64,000 bases of DNA from CAYVUB01 sp964454675 (GCA_964454675.1 CAYVUB010000012.1:1-64000); one strand, 5' to 3'; positions 7,363 to 16,404 are shown, counted from the stretch's first letter. The notes: generated from the letters alone by a model not told the origin. A program made the numbers and translations.

Positions 7363-10300
7363 TCATTTTTTAAAATACTCTTGCACTTTTCTTTTGTAAA
7401 CCTGCCGCAAAGGTAATGCTTGACGGTTTAAAATTTCGGTAGTATTGAAATATTCTTTTGCTTTTGGAATTTGACTTGGCGCATCGTTGGTAAACTGCTT
7501 TTTGTTGGTTTCGGACTGGCGCTTTTGGTCTTCATCCTGAAGAAACGACGCGTTTTCCAGCTTTAACAACCGGTGCTGCAACTGCATCATTTTTTGAAGC
7601 GTTTGGTTTGTGAAGCCTTTGTTTATTAAGTCCAGTTCAATGTCTTCCATTTTATCAAGCAACTGCTTGCCTTGCGCGTCAATACCCTGTTGCCGTAGTT
7701 TGTCCTCAAGTTGATTGCGCAATTGTTGCTGCCGCTGGTAAATTTCGTACAACTCGCCGTTAAGCATTTCGTCGTTATACTCGCCATCGCCGTCTTTATT
7801 GCCGTTTTTTCCATCTTTGCCATCCTTGCCGTCTTTACCTTTTTTATCTTTTCCGTTTTGGCTTTCGCTACCGCTTTCACCGCTTTGGCCTTCGCCTTCC
7901 TGTGGTTTGCCTTGTTCCGATTTTTTTAAACCGTCTTCCATTTGCTTATTGAGTTCTTCCTGACTCATAATAATGTCCGGTAATTGCATACCGCCTTTGC
8001 CTTGTCCCGGACTTGGCTGTTTCCCCGAACCCTGACCGGAACCCATACTCATTTGGGCTTCCATATTGTCGAGAACATCACTGAGAAAATTTGCCAAATC
8101 GTTGGTGGCAGTAATGGTATATTGCTGTGTGGCAATGCCTTGATACAGCATGTTTTCTGATAACTGCCCAAGAGATTTATCGATATTGAAAAACACATCG
8201 GTAATTTTTGAATTGACCTGTTCGGAAATCATGGGCTGGCGCAGTGACAAGGCAAACAAACTGTCGTCAATATGTTCAAAATGCTCGCGCAAATTGCTTT
8301 GCCTGCGTAAAAACCTGCTGTACGAATTATGGTTGATTTGTATGCTTTTAAACTGGTTCATCAAACCTTCCTGGTCAAAAGAAAACAATACCAGATTATC
8401 CAAAATTTGCCGCAGCATCGCAGCATCTTCAGACATTTGCTCGCCACCGCCGGACATCATGGACTGCATCATATCAGAACTCATTTGCTTCATCTTTCTG
8501 GCAGCATTTTTTTGCTTTTGCTGTGCACTTTGCTGCTGCTGTTCTGCGCCTTTTTGATCGTTTTGTTCTTCGCTGTTTTCCTTTTGTTCCAAATCGTCTG
8601 TGGCATCTTGCTGGTCTTGCTCAATCTCCTTTTCTGCCTGTTTGTCCTGCGGAATATTCAACGGCTTTTTCAAATCGTCATTTTCCTTTTGAAGCTCGTT
8701 CATGTCTTTTTGAAACTCTTCAAATTTTTCATTCAGCTTTTCCTGGGCTTCCTTTGTGTTGTTTTCACTATTCTCTTTAGAAAGCCGGTCTTGCTCATTG
8801 GCAAGTTTATCGAGCTCCTGCTGTAATTTTTCGGCTTTTTTTGCTACATAATACCGCTTGGTCAACTCCAAAAGCTGCTCCAGGCTTTTTTGCTGGTTTT
8901 TGTTTTGTTTGGCAAGCTGCTCCAGCTTTTCCGATAGCTCTTCTTTTTGAATTTTATCCTGAAGCTTTTCAAGCTCTTTCAGCAATTCTTCGTCTTTCTT
9001 TAATTGCTCTTCGTTATCTTTAAGACGTTCTTTTAAATCGTCTTTAAACGTATCTTGCTTTTCATTTTCGTTTTGGAAATTCTCTAAATTATCTTGCAGC
9101 TTTTTGTTGAAGTTCTTCATCAATTCTTCTTGCTGCTGCTGGCGTTTCAGGAAATTTTCAAATTTCTTTTTATCATTAAAATTAAGCTGGTCTTTTTCTT
9201 TCTGGGTTTTGGACAGCTCTTTCAGCTGTTTTTCCTGATCTTTTAATTTTTCAAACGAGTTGCCCATATCTTTGATGGTTTCGTTTTGTTCCTGCAACTG
9301 CTTAGCTTCTTCTTCGTCTTTAGTTAACTTTCTGTAAGTAAACACATTGCTTTTTGTGCTTTTGAAATTGTGAATGGCATCGTTGTCAAATACCTGAAAA
9401 TACAATTCATAATTTACACCTTCGGTAAGCTGCAATTGATTTGGAAACGCGCTGATAAACTGATCAAAATTACCATTGGAAACCGGAATGTTTTCAACCA
9501 TTTTTTCATCTTCATTGTTTGACGGATAATACACCAATTGCAACTTGCTCAATCCGTAATCATCGCTTACCTGACCCAAAAAATACAGTGACTGGTTGTC
9601 AATCGTATCTTTTTCGGCCCTTATCATAATTTCGGGATAGGCGTCTTTAACAACGTTAATGGAAAATGCCAGATTTTCATAATCTTTAAGCTGCTCATTA
9701 CTGGTTGAAATGGCATAATTGTAATGGTTAAACAACCGTTTTGATGCTTCAAATTTACCATTGCCTTTTGCAGTAAACATAAACGTATCTGCCGAGTGCA
9801 GCGCCACATTATCGGTAGATTTTGTGGTAATATTCCAGGTTATATTTGTGCCTTCGGGAATGGTTGTGTTGCCGGTGTTTTTCAGGGTTTCTGCCGGACG
9901 TTTTATGTATGAAGGATATTGCAACTGCATTTCAAAATGTACCAAAGCAGGCACGTTGACAACTTCGAGTTCGTAAGTTTTGGATTGTACGGCATTGGCA
10001 GAAAAATCGAAGCTTAAATTGTTTTTTACGTGCGGAAATACATACTCAAATTCGCCCGGGGCGGTTTGCGTTAAAAAATACGATTCGCCGTTAAAATGAA
10101 TCTGCGCATTATCGGGAACAATGCTGCCTTGTGTTCTTACCAAAATCTTAAAGTCTTTGTTTTCAATTGCTTTAAGGTTATCATTAATCACAAAAAACTG
10201 AAACGGCGCGGGTGGCTCGTAAGCAGTTTTGTAGTTGACCACACGCTCGTAGCTGTCGCTGAACCAATTTATTTTTCCGGATAAAAAAGATATTAAAAGA

Positions 10301-10785
10301 ATACTAACCGGAATGGCCGCATATTTGAGATACTTGGCATTCTTTTTAAAATTTATTGCCAGTTTGAAAGGAATCGGATTCAACTCGGCAGATTTTTGCT
10401 CGATGCCCGCCAGTAATAATTCCGATTGTTCCGGGTTTTGATTGAGCTGAAGCACATTCAGCAGTTTGTCATTGACTTCGGGAAAATGCCGTCCGATGAT
10501 TTTGGATGCTTCAATATAATCAATCCCTTTTTGAAGCTTGAAAAGTTTTGCCAATGGGATAGCGATAAACTTCACAAATAATCCTATTTCAACCGCAACA
10601 AACACCCAAAACAACACGGTTCTTGCCATAGGATTAAGCCATAACACATATTCTACAAATACCGTAAACAGAAAATACAGTAATCCTATGGCAAAAAATA
10701 AAATAGTGCCTTTAAGCAATTCATTGGTATAATACCTGCTGATGAATTGCTCGAGCTTGGTTTGTATGTGGTTAAAGTTGTTCAA
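7363..10785 (-). CDS. DUF4175 family membrane protein
   Basis: Very large (1140 aa) envelope protein typical of Bacteroidetes; its role is not established. Two N-terminal membrane helices (about residues 24-46 and 56-78, GTILFFAIGLLYFLFTVFV and RTVLFWVFVAVEIGLFV) and a third near 151-166 are followed by a periplasmic-looking beta-rich region (200-490). A very long Glu/Lys/Gln coiled coil follows (about 490-770), then a Met/Ser-rich region and a low-complexity KDGKDGKDGK stretch near residue 990, with a helical C-terminus. It shares strand with ybeY, from which a strong hairpin separates it, and is divergent from gltX. Confidence 0.88.
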   Translation of the reverse strand: MNNFNHIQTKLEQFISRYYTNELLKGTILFFAIGLLYFLFTVFVEYVLWLNPMARTVLFWVFVAVEIGLFVKFIAIPLAKLFKLQKGIDYIEASKIIGRHFPEVNDKLLNVLQLNQNPEQSELLLAGIEQKSAELNPIPFKLAINFKKNAKYLKYAAIPVSILLISFLSGKINWFSDSYERVVNYKTAYEPPAPFQFFVINDNLKAIENKDFKILVRTQGSIVPDNAQIHFNGESYFLTQTAPGEFEYVFPHVKNNLSFDFSANAVQSKTYELEVVNVPALVHFEMQLQYPSYIKRPAETLKNTGNTTIPEGTNITWNITTKSTDNVALHSADTFMFTAKGNGKFEASKRLFNHYNYAISTSNEQLKDYENLAFSINVVKDAYPEIMIRAEKDTIDNQSLYFLGQVSDDYGLSKLQLVYYPSNNEDEKMVENIPVSNGNFDQFISAFPNQLQLTEGVNYELYFQVFDNDAIHNFKSTKSNVFTYRKLTKDEEEAKQLQEQNETIKDMGNSFEKLKDQEKQLKELSKTQKEKDQLNFNDKKKFENFLKRQQQQEELMKNFNKKLQDNLENFQNENEKQDTFKDDLKERLKDNEEQLKKDEELLKELEKLQDKIQKEELSEKLEQLAKQNKNQQKSLEQLLELTKRYYVAKKAEKLQQELDKLANEQDRLSKENSENNTKEAQEKLNEKFEEFQKDMNELQKENDDLKKPLNIPQDKQAEKEIEQDQQDATDDLEQKENSEEQNDQKGAEQQQQSAQQKQKNAARKMKQMSSDMMQSMMSGGGEQMSEDAAMLRQILDNLVLFSFDQEGLMNQFKSIQINHNSYSRFLRRQSNLREHFEHIDDSLFALSLRQPMISEQVNSKITDVFFNIDKSLGQLSENMLYQGIATQQYTITATNDLANFLSDVLDNMEAQMSMGSGQGSGKQPSPGQGKGGMQLPDIIMSQEELNKQMEDGLKKSEQGKPQEGEGQSGESGSESQNGKDKKGKDGKDGKDGKNGNKDGDGEYNDEMLNGELYEIYQRQQQLRNQLEDKLRQQGIDAQGKQLLDKMEDIELDLINKGFTNQTLQKMMQLQHRLLKLENASFLQDEDQKRQSETNKKQFTNDAPSQIPKAKEYFNTTEILNRQALPLRQVYKRKVQEYFKK

Positions 10786-10810
10786 GAAATGTCTTTATTG
10801 TTGTTCTTTT

Positions 10811-10853
10811 GAGATTTCCGCTATTATGAGATTTCCGCCTTCGCGGAAATGAC
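10811..10853. repeat. Dispersed palindromic repeat (GAGATTTCCGC type)
   Basis: A half copy GAGATTTCCGC (10811-10821) precedes a full copy with perfect stem ATTTCCGC (10831-10838), loop CTTC, GCGGAAAT (10843-10850). It belongs with the related copies at 22373 and 25080. It lies between the divergent DUF4175 and gltX genes. Confidence 0.6.
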
Positions 10854-10918
10854 ACTATACGTTTAACTTACTAAACTACAATTTTATTTATCAACTGTTA
10901 ATAATATTCTGTTAATTG

Positions 10919-10926
10919 TATCTTTG
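10919..10926 (+). promoter_or_regulatory. -7 promoter element for gltX
   Basis: TATCTTTG fits TAnnTTTG and lies 17 bases before the gltX ATG. Confidence 0.6.
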
Positions 10927-10943
10927 CATCAAATTTATAAAAA

Positions 10944-12455
10944 ATGACCAAACCTGTTCGTGTGCGTTTTGCACCAAGCCCAACCGGGCCATTGCATATC
11001 GGCGGTGTCCGTACGGCGTTATTTAACTATTTATTCGCAAAAAAACATGGCGGAACCTTCATCTTGCGTATTGAAGATACCGACCAAAACCGCTATGTAA
11101 AAGGTGCTGAACAATATATTATTGATGCGTTGAACTGGTGCAATATTCCTTACGATGAAGGTCCTGGGAAAAACGAAAAATTTGGTCCTTACCGACAAAG
11201 TGAACGCAAACATTTGTACAAACAATATGCCGACAGGCTTATTGCTTCCGGTCATGCTTATTATGCTTTTGATTCAGCAGAAACACTGGATAATCACAGA
11301 AAACAACATGAAGAACAAGGAAAAACCTTTATCTATAACTGGCACAACCGTTTAAAATTAAGCAATTCTTTATCGTTTACTCCCGAAGAAACCAAAGCCA
11401 AATTGGATGCCGGAGACGATTATGTTATCCGTTTTAAATCGCCACAAAACGAAACTTTATATTTAAAAGACATCATCCGTGGCGATATTCAAATTGACAC
11501 CAATATTCTGGATGATAAAGTACTGTTTAAAAGTGACGGTATGCCCACCTATCATCTGGCAAATATTGTGGACGACCATTTAATGGAAATTACCCACGTG
11601 ATTCGTGGCGAAGAATGGTTGCCTTCATTGGCGTTACATTACCAATTATATGATGCTTTTGGTTGGGAAAAACCACAGTTTGCACATTTACCATTGATAT
11701 TAAAACCAACAGGGAAAGGTAAATTAAGCAAGCGTGATGGCGATAAATTGGGCTTTCCGGTATTTCCGTTGCTTTGGAAAGATGCCGAAAGCGGAGAAAC
11801 ATCAAGAGGTTACAGAGAAGATGGTTATTTTCCTGATGCTTTGATAAATTTCCTGGCATTTTTAGGGTGGAATCCGGGGACGGAACAGGAGATTTTCAGT
11901 TTAGATGAATTGATACAGGCTTTTGAATTAGAACGTGTCAACAAATCCGGTGCGCGTTTTGACCCAGAAAAAATCAAATGGTATAATCATCAGTATATGC
12001 AGTTTCAAAATGATGAAACTATTGCAGAACAATTCAAATCACAACATTCAGAATTAAAAGATATTGATTTAGGATATATTGCACTTGTGGTTGGTTTAAT
12101 CAAAGAACGCGCCACCTTTGTTAGCGATTTATGGCTGATGAGCTCTTACTTTTTTGAAGCACCAAAACAGTATGACGAAGCTACATTCGCAAAAGTGATG
12201 AATGCCGACACACGTGAACTTTTAAGCGAATTAGCACAACAAATTACCGCCGTTGAAGATTTTACAACCGAACAACTTCAAACACACATAAAAACCTGGA
12301 TAACCAACAAAGGTGTTGGTTTTGGAAAAGTGATGCAACCGTTGCGGTTGGCATTGGTTGGTGCTATGCAGGGTCCGGATGTGTTTGACATCATGTTTTT
12401 GATTGGAAAAACCGAAACCGTCAACCGCATCAAAAACGTGATTGGCACGCTTTAA
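10944..12455 (+). CDS. gltX: Glutamate--tRNA ligase
   Basis: Charges tRNA-Glu with glutamate. The 503-aa class I synthetase has the HIGH-type motif PTGPLHIGGVRTALFNYL at residues 12-29, RIEDTDQNRY for substrate binding, and the KMSKS-type loop GKLSKRDGDK near residue 257. Length is normal. Start ATG follows a -7 promoter by 17 bases. The 3' flank runs into the second assembly gap but the stop is well inside intact sequence. Confidence 0.97.
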   Translation: MTKPVRVRFAPSPTGPLHIGGVRTALFNYLFAKKHGGTFILRIEDTDQNRYVKGAEQYIIDALNWCNIPYDEGPGKNEKFGPYRQSERKHLYKQYADRLIASGHAYYAFDSAETLDNHRKQHEEQGKTFIYNWHNRLKLSNSLSFTPEETKAKLDAGDDYVIRFKSPQNETLYLKDIIRGDIQIDTNILDDKVLFKSDGMPTYHLANIVDDHLMEITHVIRGEEWLPSLALHYQLYDAFGWEKPQFAHLPLILKPTGKGKLSKRDGDKLGFPVFPLLWKDAESGETSRGYREDGYFPDALINFLAFLGWNPGTEQEIFSLDELIQAFELERVNKSGARFDPEKIKWYNHQYMQFQNDETIAEQFKSQHSELKDIDLGYIALVVGLIKERATFVSDLWLMSSYFFEAPKQYDEATFAKVMNADTRELLSELAQQITAVEDFTTEQLQTHIKTWITNKGVGFGKVMQPLRLALVGAMQGPDVFDIMFLIGKTETVNRIKNVIGTL

Positions 12456-12496
12456 ACTTGTTTAAAACCATTAAGACATTAAGCAGCATTAAGAAT

Positions 12497-12706
12497 TACT
12501 TAATGAACAGCTTAAAAATCTTAACTTCTTAATGGTTAAAACAAAATCATGNNNNNNNNNNNNNNNNNNNNNNNNNNNNNNNNNNNNNNNNNNNNNNNNN
12601 NNNNNNNNNNNNNNNNNNNNNNNNNNNNNNNNNNNNNNNNNNNNNNNNNNNTACTTAATGAACAGCTTAAAAATCTTAACTTCTTAATGGTTAAAACAAA
12701 ATCATG
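12497..12706. repeat. 100-N assembly gap with identical 55-bp flanks
   Basis: Bases 12497-12551 and 12652-12706 are the same 55 bp around 100 Ns. Merging the two copies would give a continuous gltX-to-barrel-gene junction. The minus-strand stop of the neighbouring barrel gene (12691-12693) lies in the duplicated segment. Confidence 0.9.
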
Positions 12707-13371
12707 GCAGACAAAGCAATCATTTGCTGGTTGCCTTTAAAGCTTTTGTTTGCCGGCTCCATGTTTAAATCCCGGTTGTTGAGCTTGTTCAATATATTCG
12801 TAAAACCATAAATATATTGCGCCCGTATCTTAAAATTATCAAAACCTGCCGTAACTCCTATAGCTCCGTTGATATTAAATTTTGTAATGTCGCTGATGTC
12901 GCCTGCCATTAATGCAGAATAGCCGTCAATGATATGGTTTTCCTGTGATTTATCTTTCAACTCCATTTTGCCGTTGTATTGAATCATGGGTCCGGCATCC
13001 ATAGTAATATTGTCGTTTACTATTTTTAAGTGAAATAAAAACGCTGCCTGAAACGTCATCAGCTTATAATCTATCATTTCTGAAGTTGCGGAAGCAGGCA
13101 ATTCCCTTCCGGAAATTCCGATAGTATTTTCCGAAAATTGCATTATATAACTTACTGTGTACCAGCGATGCGGCAAATCGACCACAGCGGCAAATCCGCC
13201 TATCCAGCCGCTGCTTTGCCTGGTTTTAAAATTATCGGTGGCAATATCAAACTGCGTCAGACCTCCAAAAACACCTATCCCGTTCCTGATATTATAATTT
13301 TTTCTTTGTGCCTGGGATACCGTAACAAAAAGAACAAATAAGGTTACAAATACGATGTGTTTGTTTTTCAT
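12691..13371 (-). CDS. Outer-membrane beta-barrel protein
   Basis: Predicted 226-aa outer-membrane barrel, function unknown. I take ATG at 13371, giving a signal peptide MKNKHIVFVTLFVLFVTVSQAQ with cleavage after QAQ. The mature part is made of alternating short strands (GIGVFGGLTQFDI, WIGGFAAVVDL, RWYTVSYIMQF, AFLFHLKIV, GAIGVTAGFDNFKIRAQYI) and ends in phenylalanine (LSAMILF), the usual outer-membrane insertion signal. It resembles PorT-like or opacity-type barrels, but I cannot assign a specific family. Confidence 0.75.
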   Translation of the reverse strand: MKNKHIVFVTLFVLFVTVSQAQRKNYNIRNGIGVFGGLTQFDIATDNFKTRQSSGWIGGFAAVVDLPHRWYTVSYIMQFSENTIGISGRELPASATSEMIDYKLMTFQAAFLFHLKIVNDNITMDAGPMIQYNGKMELKDKSQENHIIDGYSALMAGDISDITKFNINGAIGVTAGFDNFKIRAQYIYGFTNILNKLNNRDLNMEPANKSFKGNQQMIALSAMILF

Positions 13372-13388
13372 ATATAACATGATTGTCG

Positions 13389-13396
13389 CAAATATA
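13389..13396 (-). promoter_or_regulatory. -7 promoter element for the beta-barrel gene
   Basis: TATATTTG on the minus strand, 18 bases upstream of the ATG at 13371. Confidence 0.55.
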
Positions 13397-13439
13397 ACCT
13401 AAATTCGTACCAATTATTTTAACCATTAAAAAATATGTT

Positions 13440-14369
13440 ATGGGTGATTTTATTTTATTTCCATTTATTTTCTTCGGACTGATTATTTTAGTGTCGTCCG
13501 TTTTTACCGTAAAACAGCAATCGGCAGCTATTGTAGAACGTTTCGGTAAATTTTTAAGCATCCGCCAGTCGGGCTTACAATTAAAAATTCCTGTAGTCGA
13601 TAAAATTGCAGGCCGAATAAGCTTAAAAATCCAGCAATTGGATGTCATTGTAGAGACCAAAACTTTGGATGATGTGTTTGTGCGTTTAAAAATATCTGTG
13701 CAATATAAGGTTATAAGAGATAAGGTATATGATGCATTCTATCTGTTGGATTATCCGCATGAGCAAATAACCAGCTATGTATTTGACGTAGTGCGTGCCG
13801 AAGTTCCAAAAATGAGGCTTGACGACGTGTTTGTTAAAAAAGATGATATTGCCATTGCGGTAAAATCTGAACTTAATGACGCAATGTCCGGTTACGGTTA
13901 CGACATCATCAAAACACTCGTGACGGATATTGACCCTGATGCGCAGGTAAAATCTGCCATGAACAGAATTAATGCCTCTGAGCGTGAAAAAATCGCGGCT
14001 CAATATGAAGGAGATGCCGCCAGAATTTTAATTGTTGAAAAAGCAAAAGCCGAAGCCGAAAGCAAACGTTTGCAAGGTCAGGGTATTGCCGACCAGCGTC
14101 GTGAGATTGCCCGAGGACTTGAAGAATCTGTAGAGGTGTTGAACAAAGTTGGTATCAACTCGCAGGAAGCATCGGCGCTGATTGTGGTAACACAGCATTA
14201 TGATACGCTGCAATCCATAGGCGAGCATGTAAACAGCAACCTGATACTGCTGCCAAACTCACCGCAATCGGGCAGCGATATGCTTAACAATATGGTGGCG
14301 AGCTTTACGGCAAGTAATCAAATAGGTGAAGCGATGAAAGAAGCTAAGAATAAAAAGAAACCGGAATAA
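13440..14369 (+). CDS. SPFH/Band 7 (stomatin-like) membrane protein
   Basis: 309-aa scaffold-type membrane protein of the SPFH/prohibitin superfamily, thought to organise membrane microdomains and associate with proteases. One N-terminal membrane helix (FILFPFIFFGLIILVSSVF, residues 4-22) is followed by the Band 7 domain (QQSAAIVERFGKFLSIRQSG through IDPDAQVKSAMNRINASER) and an Ala/Glu-rich coiled coil (AEAESKRLQGQGIADQRREI). The C-terminal tail is flexible. Followed by a clear terminator, so it is probably monocistronic. Confidence 0.92.
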   Translation: MGDFILFPFIFFGLIILVSSVFTVKQQSAAIVERFGKFLSIRQSGLQLKIPVVDKIAGRISLKIQQLDVIVETKTLDDVFVRLKISVQYKVIRDKVYDAFYLLDYPHEQITSYVFDVVRAEVPKMRLDDVFVKKDDIAIAVKSELNDAMSGYGYDIIKTLVTDIDPDAQVKSAMNRINASEREKIAAQYEGDAARILIVEKAKAEAESKRLQGQGIADQRREIARGLEESVEVLNKVGINSQEASALIVVTQHYDTLQSIGEHVNSNLILLPNSPQSGSDMLNNMVASFTASNQIGEAMKEAKNKKKPE

Positions 14370-14388
14370 CCCGCTTCTTTTGAGTTAT

Positions 14389-14424
14389 AAAAAATCCTCT
14401 GTAGTTGCTTGCAGAGGATTTTTT
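14389..14424 (+). terminator. Rho-independent terminator after the SPFH gene
   Basis: 13-bp stem AAAAAATCCTCTG (14389-14401) with CAGAGGATTTTTT (14412-14424) and a 10-base loop; the A/T ends make it usable from both sides, also closing the accessory block to the right. Confidence 0.85.
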
Positions 14425-14446
14425 GTTTGATTACATTTTAAAAATA

Positions 14447-14791
14447 TTAATTACAATCAGGGTTAATTTGGTCTATTGTTTCATTACTTTCTAACAGTTC
14501 TTTTATTTTATCTTTATTAATTCTAATAGCTTTAGTGTTAGAAATATTAGCCTGTCCTCCACCTTCATTTTCTATCCAATTTTCAATTTTATTTTGCAAA
14601 TTCTTCCAAGTTGCTTCAGCTATATTATAGTAGGTATCTTCTTTACACTCATCGCTTCCTGGCCCATATTTAATAAGGTCAGATATTTTAGCCACATCTA
14701 CTGCTCTTGTAAAGAGTTCTAAATTACCATTTTGGTTAATCAGCCAGCCCCATTGACGATTACCGGAAAAAGGCTGTGATATTATACGTTT
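14447..14791 (-). pseudogene. Orphan C-terminal fragment A (GNRQWGW anchor plus tip)
   Basis: Open frame without its own start: it begins inside the stop region of the membrane gene to its right and reads SQPFSGNRQWGWLINQNG, then LELFTRAVDVAKI, and a tip ending DQINPDCN. An ATG at 14695 could give an 82-aa peptide but lies inside the conserved block. Fragments B and C carry diverged copies of the same tip (DTYYNIAEATWKNLQ, acidic helix, C-terminal NCD). I see the fragment as a displaced C-terminus of a larger secreted protein. No named domain recognised. Confidence 0.6.
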
Positions 14792-15345
14792 TTAGGTTTA
14801 AATAAAGTTTTTAATTCTTTTTGATAAATAATCAGTTGTATCGCAAGTGCCATTATTACTTGCCATATAGTAAACGGATGAAATATCTTGTTATCTATCA
14901 AATTTGTCGAAAATGTTTTGTCATAATTAAGAGCAACATATAATTGTGTACTCAAGAGAATAATAGATGTTATTATTATGATGTATGTCGTTGATGATTT
15001 GAAAAAGCAAAATATAACTCTATATAAAAGAAATATTAACAAAGGTGCAATAAAAGAAGAGGAAACTATCAAAGCTAAATTTTTCCCATAATCTCCTAAT
15101 GATTCAAATATTTTTCCAGTCAAATAGATGCTAAAGTAACCTCCAAAAAAGGCGATATACGAAAATATTAAACATAAAGAGATCCCGAAAAAATAATTAA
15201 TTTTATACTTGTTCCAGTTTACTAATGCAATGATTAATCCAAAAGATAAAGGATAGTAATCGATAGACATATTAGTCATTTTAATAGTAAGCACACATAA
15301 AATAGACGGTAAAATAATTCTGAAAATTAATATCGATTTTCTCAT
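14782..15345 (-). CDS. Hypothetical multi-spanning membrane protein (TM1)
   Basis: 187-aa integral membrane protein of unknown function with four to five predicted helices (IIALVNW region, FFGISLCLIFSYIAFFGGYF, LALIVSSSFIAPLLIFLLY, TYIIIITSIILLSTQLYVAL, WQVIMALAIQLIIYQ) and a cytoplasmic-looking tail KELKTLFKPKNV. It starts 9 bases after the stop of fragment B and its stop overlaps fragment A. A frameshifted paralogue at 16510-17094 sits in the same arrangement after fragment C. A small membrane gene tied to a secreted-protein tip suggests a tip/immunity-style pair, but this is inference. Confidence 0.65.
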   Translation of the reverse strand: MRKSILIFRIILPSILCVLTIKMTNMSIDYYPLSFGLIIALVNWNKYKINYFFGISLCLIFSYIAFFGGYFSIYLTGKIFESLGDYGKNLALIVSSSFIAPLLIFLLYRVIFCFFKSSTTYIIIITSIILLSTQLYVALNYDKTFSTNLIDNKIFHPFTIWQVIMALAIQLIIYQKELKTLFKPKNV

Positions 15346-15354
15346 TTTTTAGTT

Positions 15355-15675
15355 TTAATCACAATTAATCTGATTTAAAGTTTCATTGTTTTCCAGCAAC
15401 TGCTTAATTTTATTTTTGTCAACCCTAACGGCTGTTTTAGGAATAATTGTAGCTTGACCACCATTATTATTAATCCACTGTTTTAATTCTTCCTGTAGGT
15501 TTTCCCAAGTGGCTTCGGCAATATTATAATATGTGTCTTCCTGACAAGGGTCGCTACCAAGAGATAGTACTCTAACCATAGTTGAAATTTTTGCAACATC
15601 CACAGCTCTCGTAAAAAGCTCAAGATTCCCATTTTGGTTAATCAACCAGCCCCATTGGCGGTTACCTGAAAAAGG
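15355..15675 (-). pseudogene. Orphan C-terminal fragment B (GNRQWGW anchor plus tip)
   Basis: Reads PFSGNRQWGWLINQNG, LELFTRAVDVAKI, then a tip with DTYYNIAEATWENLQ and end NQINCD. An in-frame TAG (15676-15678) lies directly upstream, so the anchor has no start; only an internal ATG at 15645 gives a 96-aa reading. The anchor matches fragment A closely. Its upstream edge is fused, with 8 shared bases (gaaaaagg), to a plus-strand rpoN tail. Followed by the membrane gene TM1. Confidence 0.6.
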
Positions 15676-15757
15676 CTACCCTATTGCCCGAAGAACCGTT
15701 GCGAAATACAGGGAACAGTTGAACATACCTGTGGCGAGATTACGCAAAAAGATATGA
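15668..15757 (+). pseudogene. rpoN: Stray 3' tail of rpoN (sigma-54 RpoN box)
   Basis: Thirty codons read EKGYPIARRTVAKYREQL then NIPVARLRKKI and stop at 15755-15757. ARRTVAKYRE is the RpoN box, the signature helix that contacts the -24 element, and the spacing to the C-terminus is that of intact sigma-54. Everything upstream is missing: the left side is the opposite-strand fragment B. Its own hairpin terminator follows. It is a non-functional relic of a rearrangement. Confidence 0.8.
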
Positions 15758-15758
15758 T

Positions 15759-15812
15759 AAATGAATTATCCTTTTCTTAATTCAGCATAACTGTGAAAAG
15801 GATAATTCATTT
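15759..15812 (+). terminator. Long hairpin terminator behind the rpoN tail
   Basis: Perfect 18-bp stem AAATGAATTATCCTTTTC (15759-15776) with its complement at 15795-15812 and an 18-base loop, followed by a T run. It begins 1 base after the rpoN stop. Confidence 0.85.
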
Positions 15813-15857
15813 TTTATTTTGACGTTAATTAAAAGTATAGATATCATGTCCCGTTTT

Positions 15858-15935
15858 TTAATAGCTTTCTAAGTTTTGGGAAAATCCAATACTTAACAAA
15901 CCTAATAAAACCAGTAGTACTATTAATTTTTTCAT
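15858..15935 (-). pseudogene. 25-codon signal-peptide relic
   Basis: ATG at 15935 gives MKKLIVLLVLLGLLSIGFSQ plus five residues, then TAA. This is a complete Sec signal peptide with almost no mature protein. Most likely the stub of a lost secreted gene; a tiny genuine peptide cannot be excluded. Confidence 0.35.
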
Positions 15936-15986
15936 ATTTATGGACAGTCTTTTAAGAATAGATATACCTTTAGTATGCTTCTTTGT

Positions 15987-16376
15987 CTATTCTTGAGCCT
16001 TCTCATATTGAAAAATTTCATTCACTATAATATACCTGTACTTGCGTTCATAGGATAAAACAATCACTATTTTTTTACCTTCAATTTTCCGAAAAAAGCT
16101 TAAAAAATCATATTCAAAACTATCATCAATATATATAATGTTTTTTTTAGGTTTATGTTTTTTAATGTAACTCTCTCTACTCACAAAGATAACGCTGTCA
16201 TTTAATTTATTTGCAATCTTAATCTTCTCGCTCTTAAAATCATATTCCCATTTTTTTGTCACGCCCCCGTTTTTATCCATAGGAAAATAAAAAAACAGGA
16301 CATCATTTGACTGTGCTTTAAAGTTTAATGTGGTTAAGCTAAATATAACAGTCAAGTTTAATATCGTATTTTTCAT
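15987..16376 (-). CDS. Secreted hypothetical protein, 129 aa
   Basis: Start ATG at 16376 gives signal peptide MKNTILNLTVIFSLTTLNFKAQ, nearly identical to that of the DUF6705 gene at 17947, down to the DNA. The mature part is unrelated: strongly basic and aromatic (WEYDFKSEKIKIANKLNDSV, YIKKHKPKKNIIYIDDSFEY, KIVIVLSYERKYRYIIVNEI). No family recognised. The shared leader with a different body suggests the body was swapped behind an existing signal sequence, or a leader was copied in. Confidence 0.55.
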   Translation of the reverse strand: MKNTILNLTVIFSLTTLNFKAQSNDVLFFYFPMDKNGGVTKKWEYDFKSEKIKIANKLNDSVIFVSRESYIKKHKPKKNIIYIDDSFEYDFLSFFRKIEGKKIVIVLSYERKYRYIIVNEIFQYEKAQE

Positions 16377-16404
16377 AATGTATTGTTTTAAGATTAGCCA
16401 CATC
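16311..16404 (-). repeat. Copied leader segment, copy 2
   Basis: About 93 bp matching 17882-17974 with roughly five substitutions. It covers the signal-peptide codons and the 5' untranslated bases of the 129-aa gene; homology ends sharply on both sides. Confidence 0.75.

Noticed and set aside
8329..8826. Hydrophobic plus-strand frame of 165 codons inside the DUF4175 gene
   Set aside because: It is the antisense of the Glu/Lys/Gln coiled coil, which always yields Leu/Phe-rich frames; no independent evidence.
12549..12740. Reading frame crossing the second N gap
   Set aside because: Mostly Ns; the real gene there is the minus-strand barrel protein.
15954..15994. AAGAATAGA/TCTATTCTT inverted repeat as a terminator of the 129-aa gene
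   Set aside because: The loop is 23 bases long and no clear T run follows in the right direction; kept out as unsupported.
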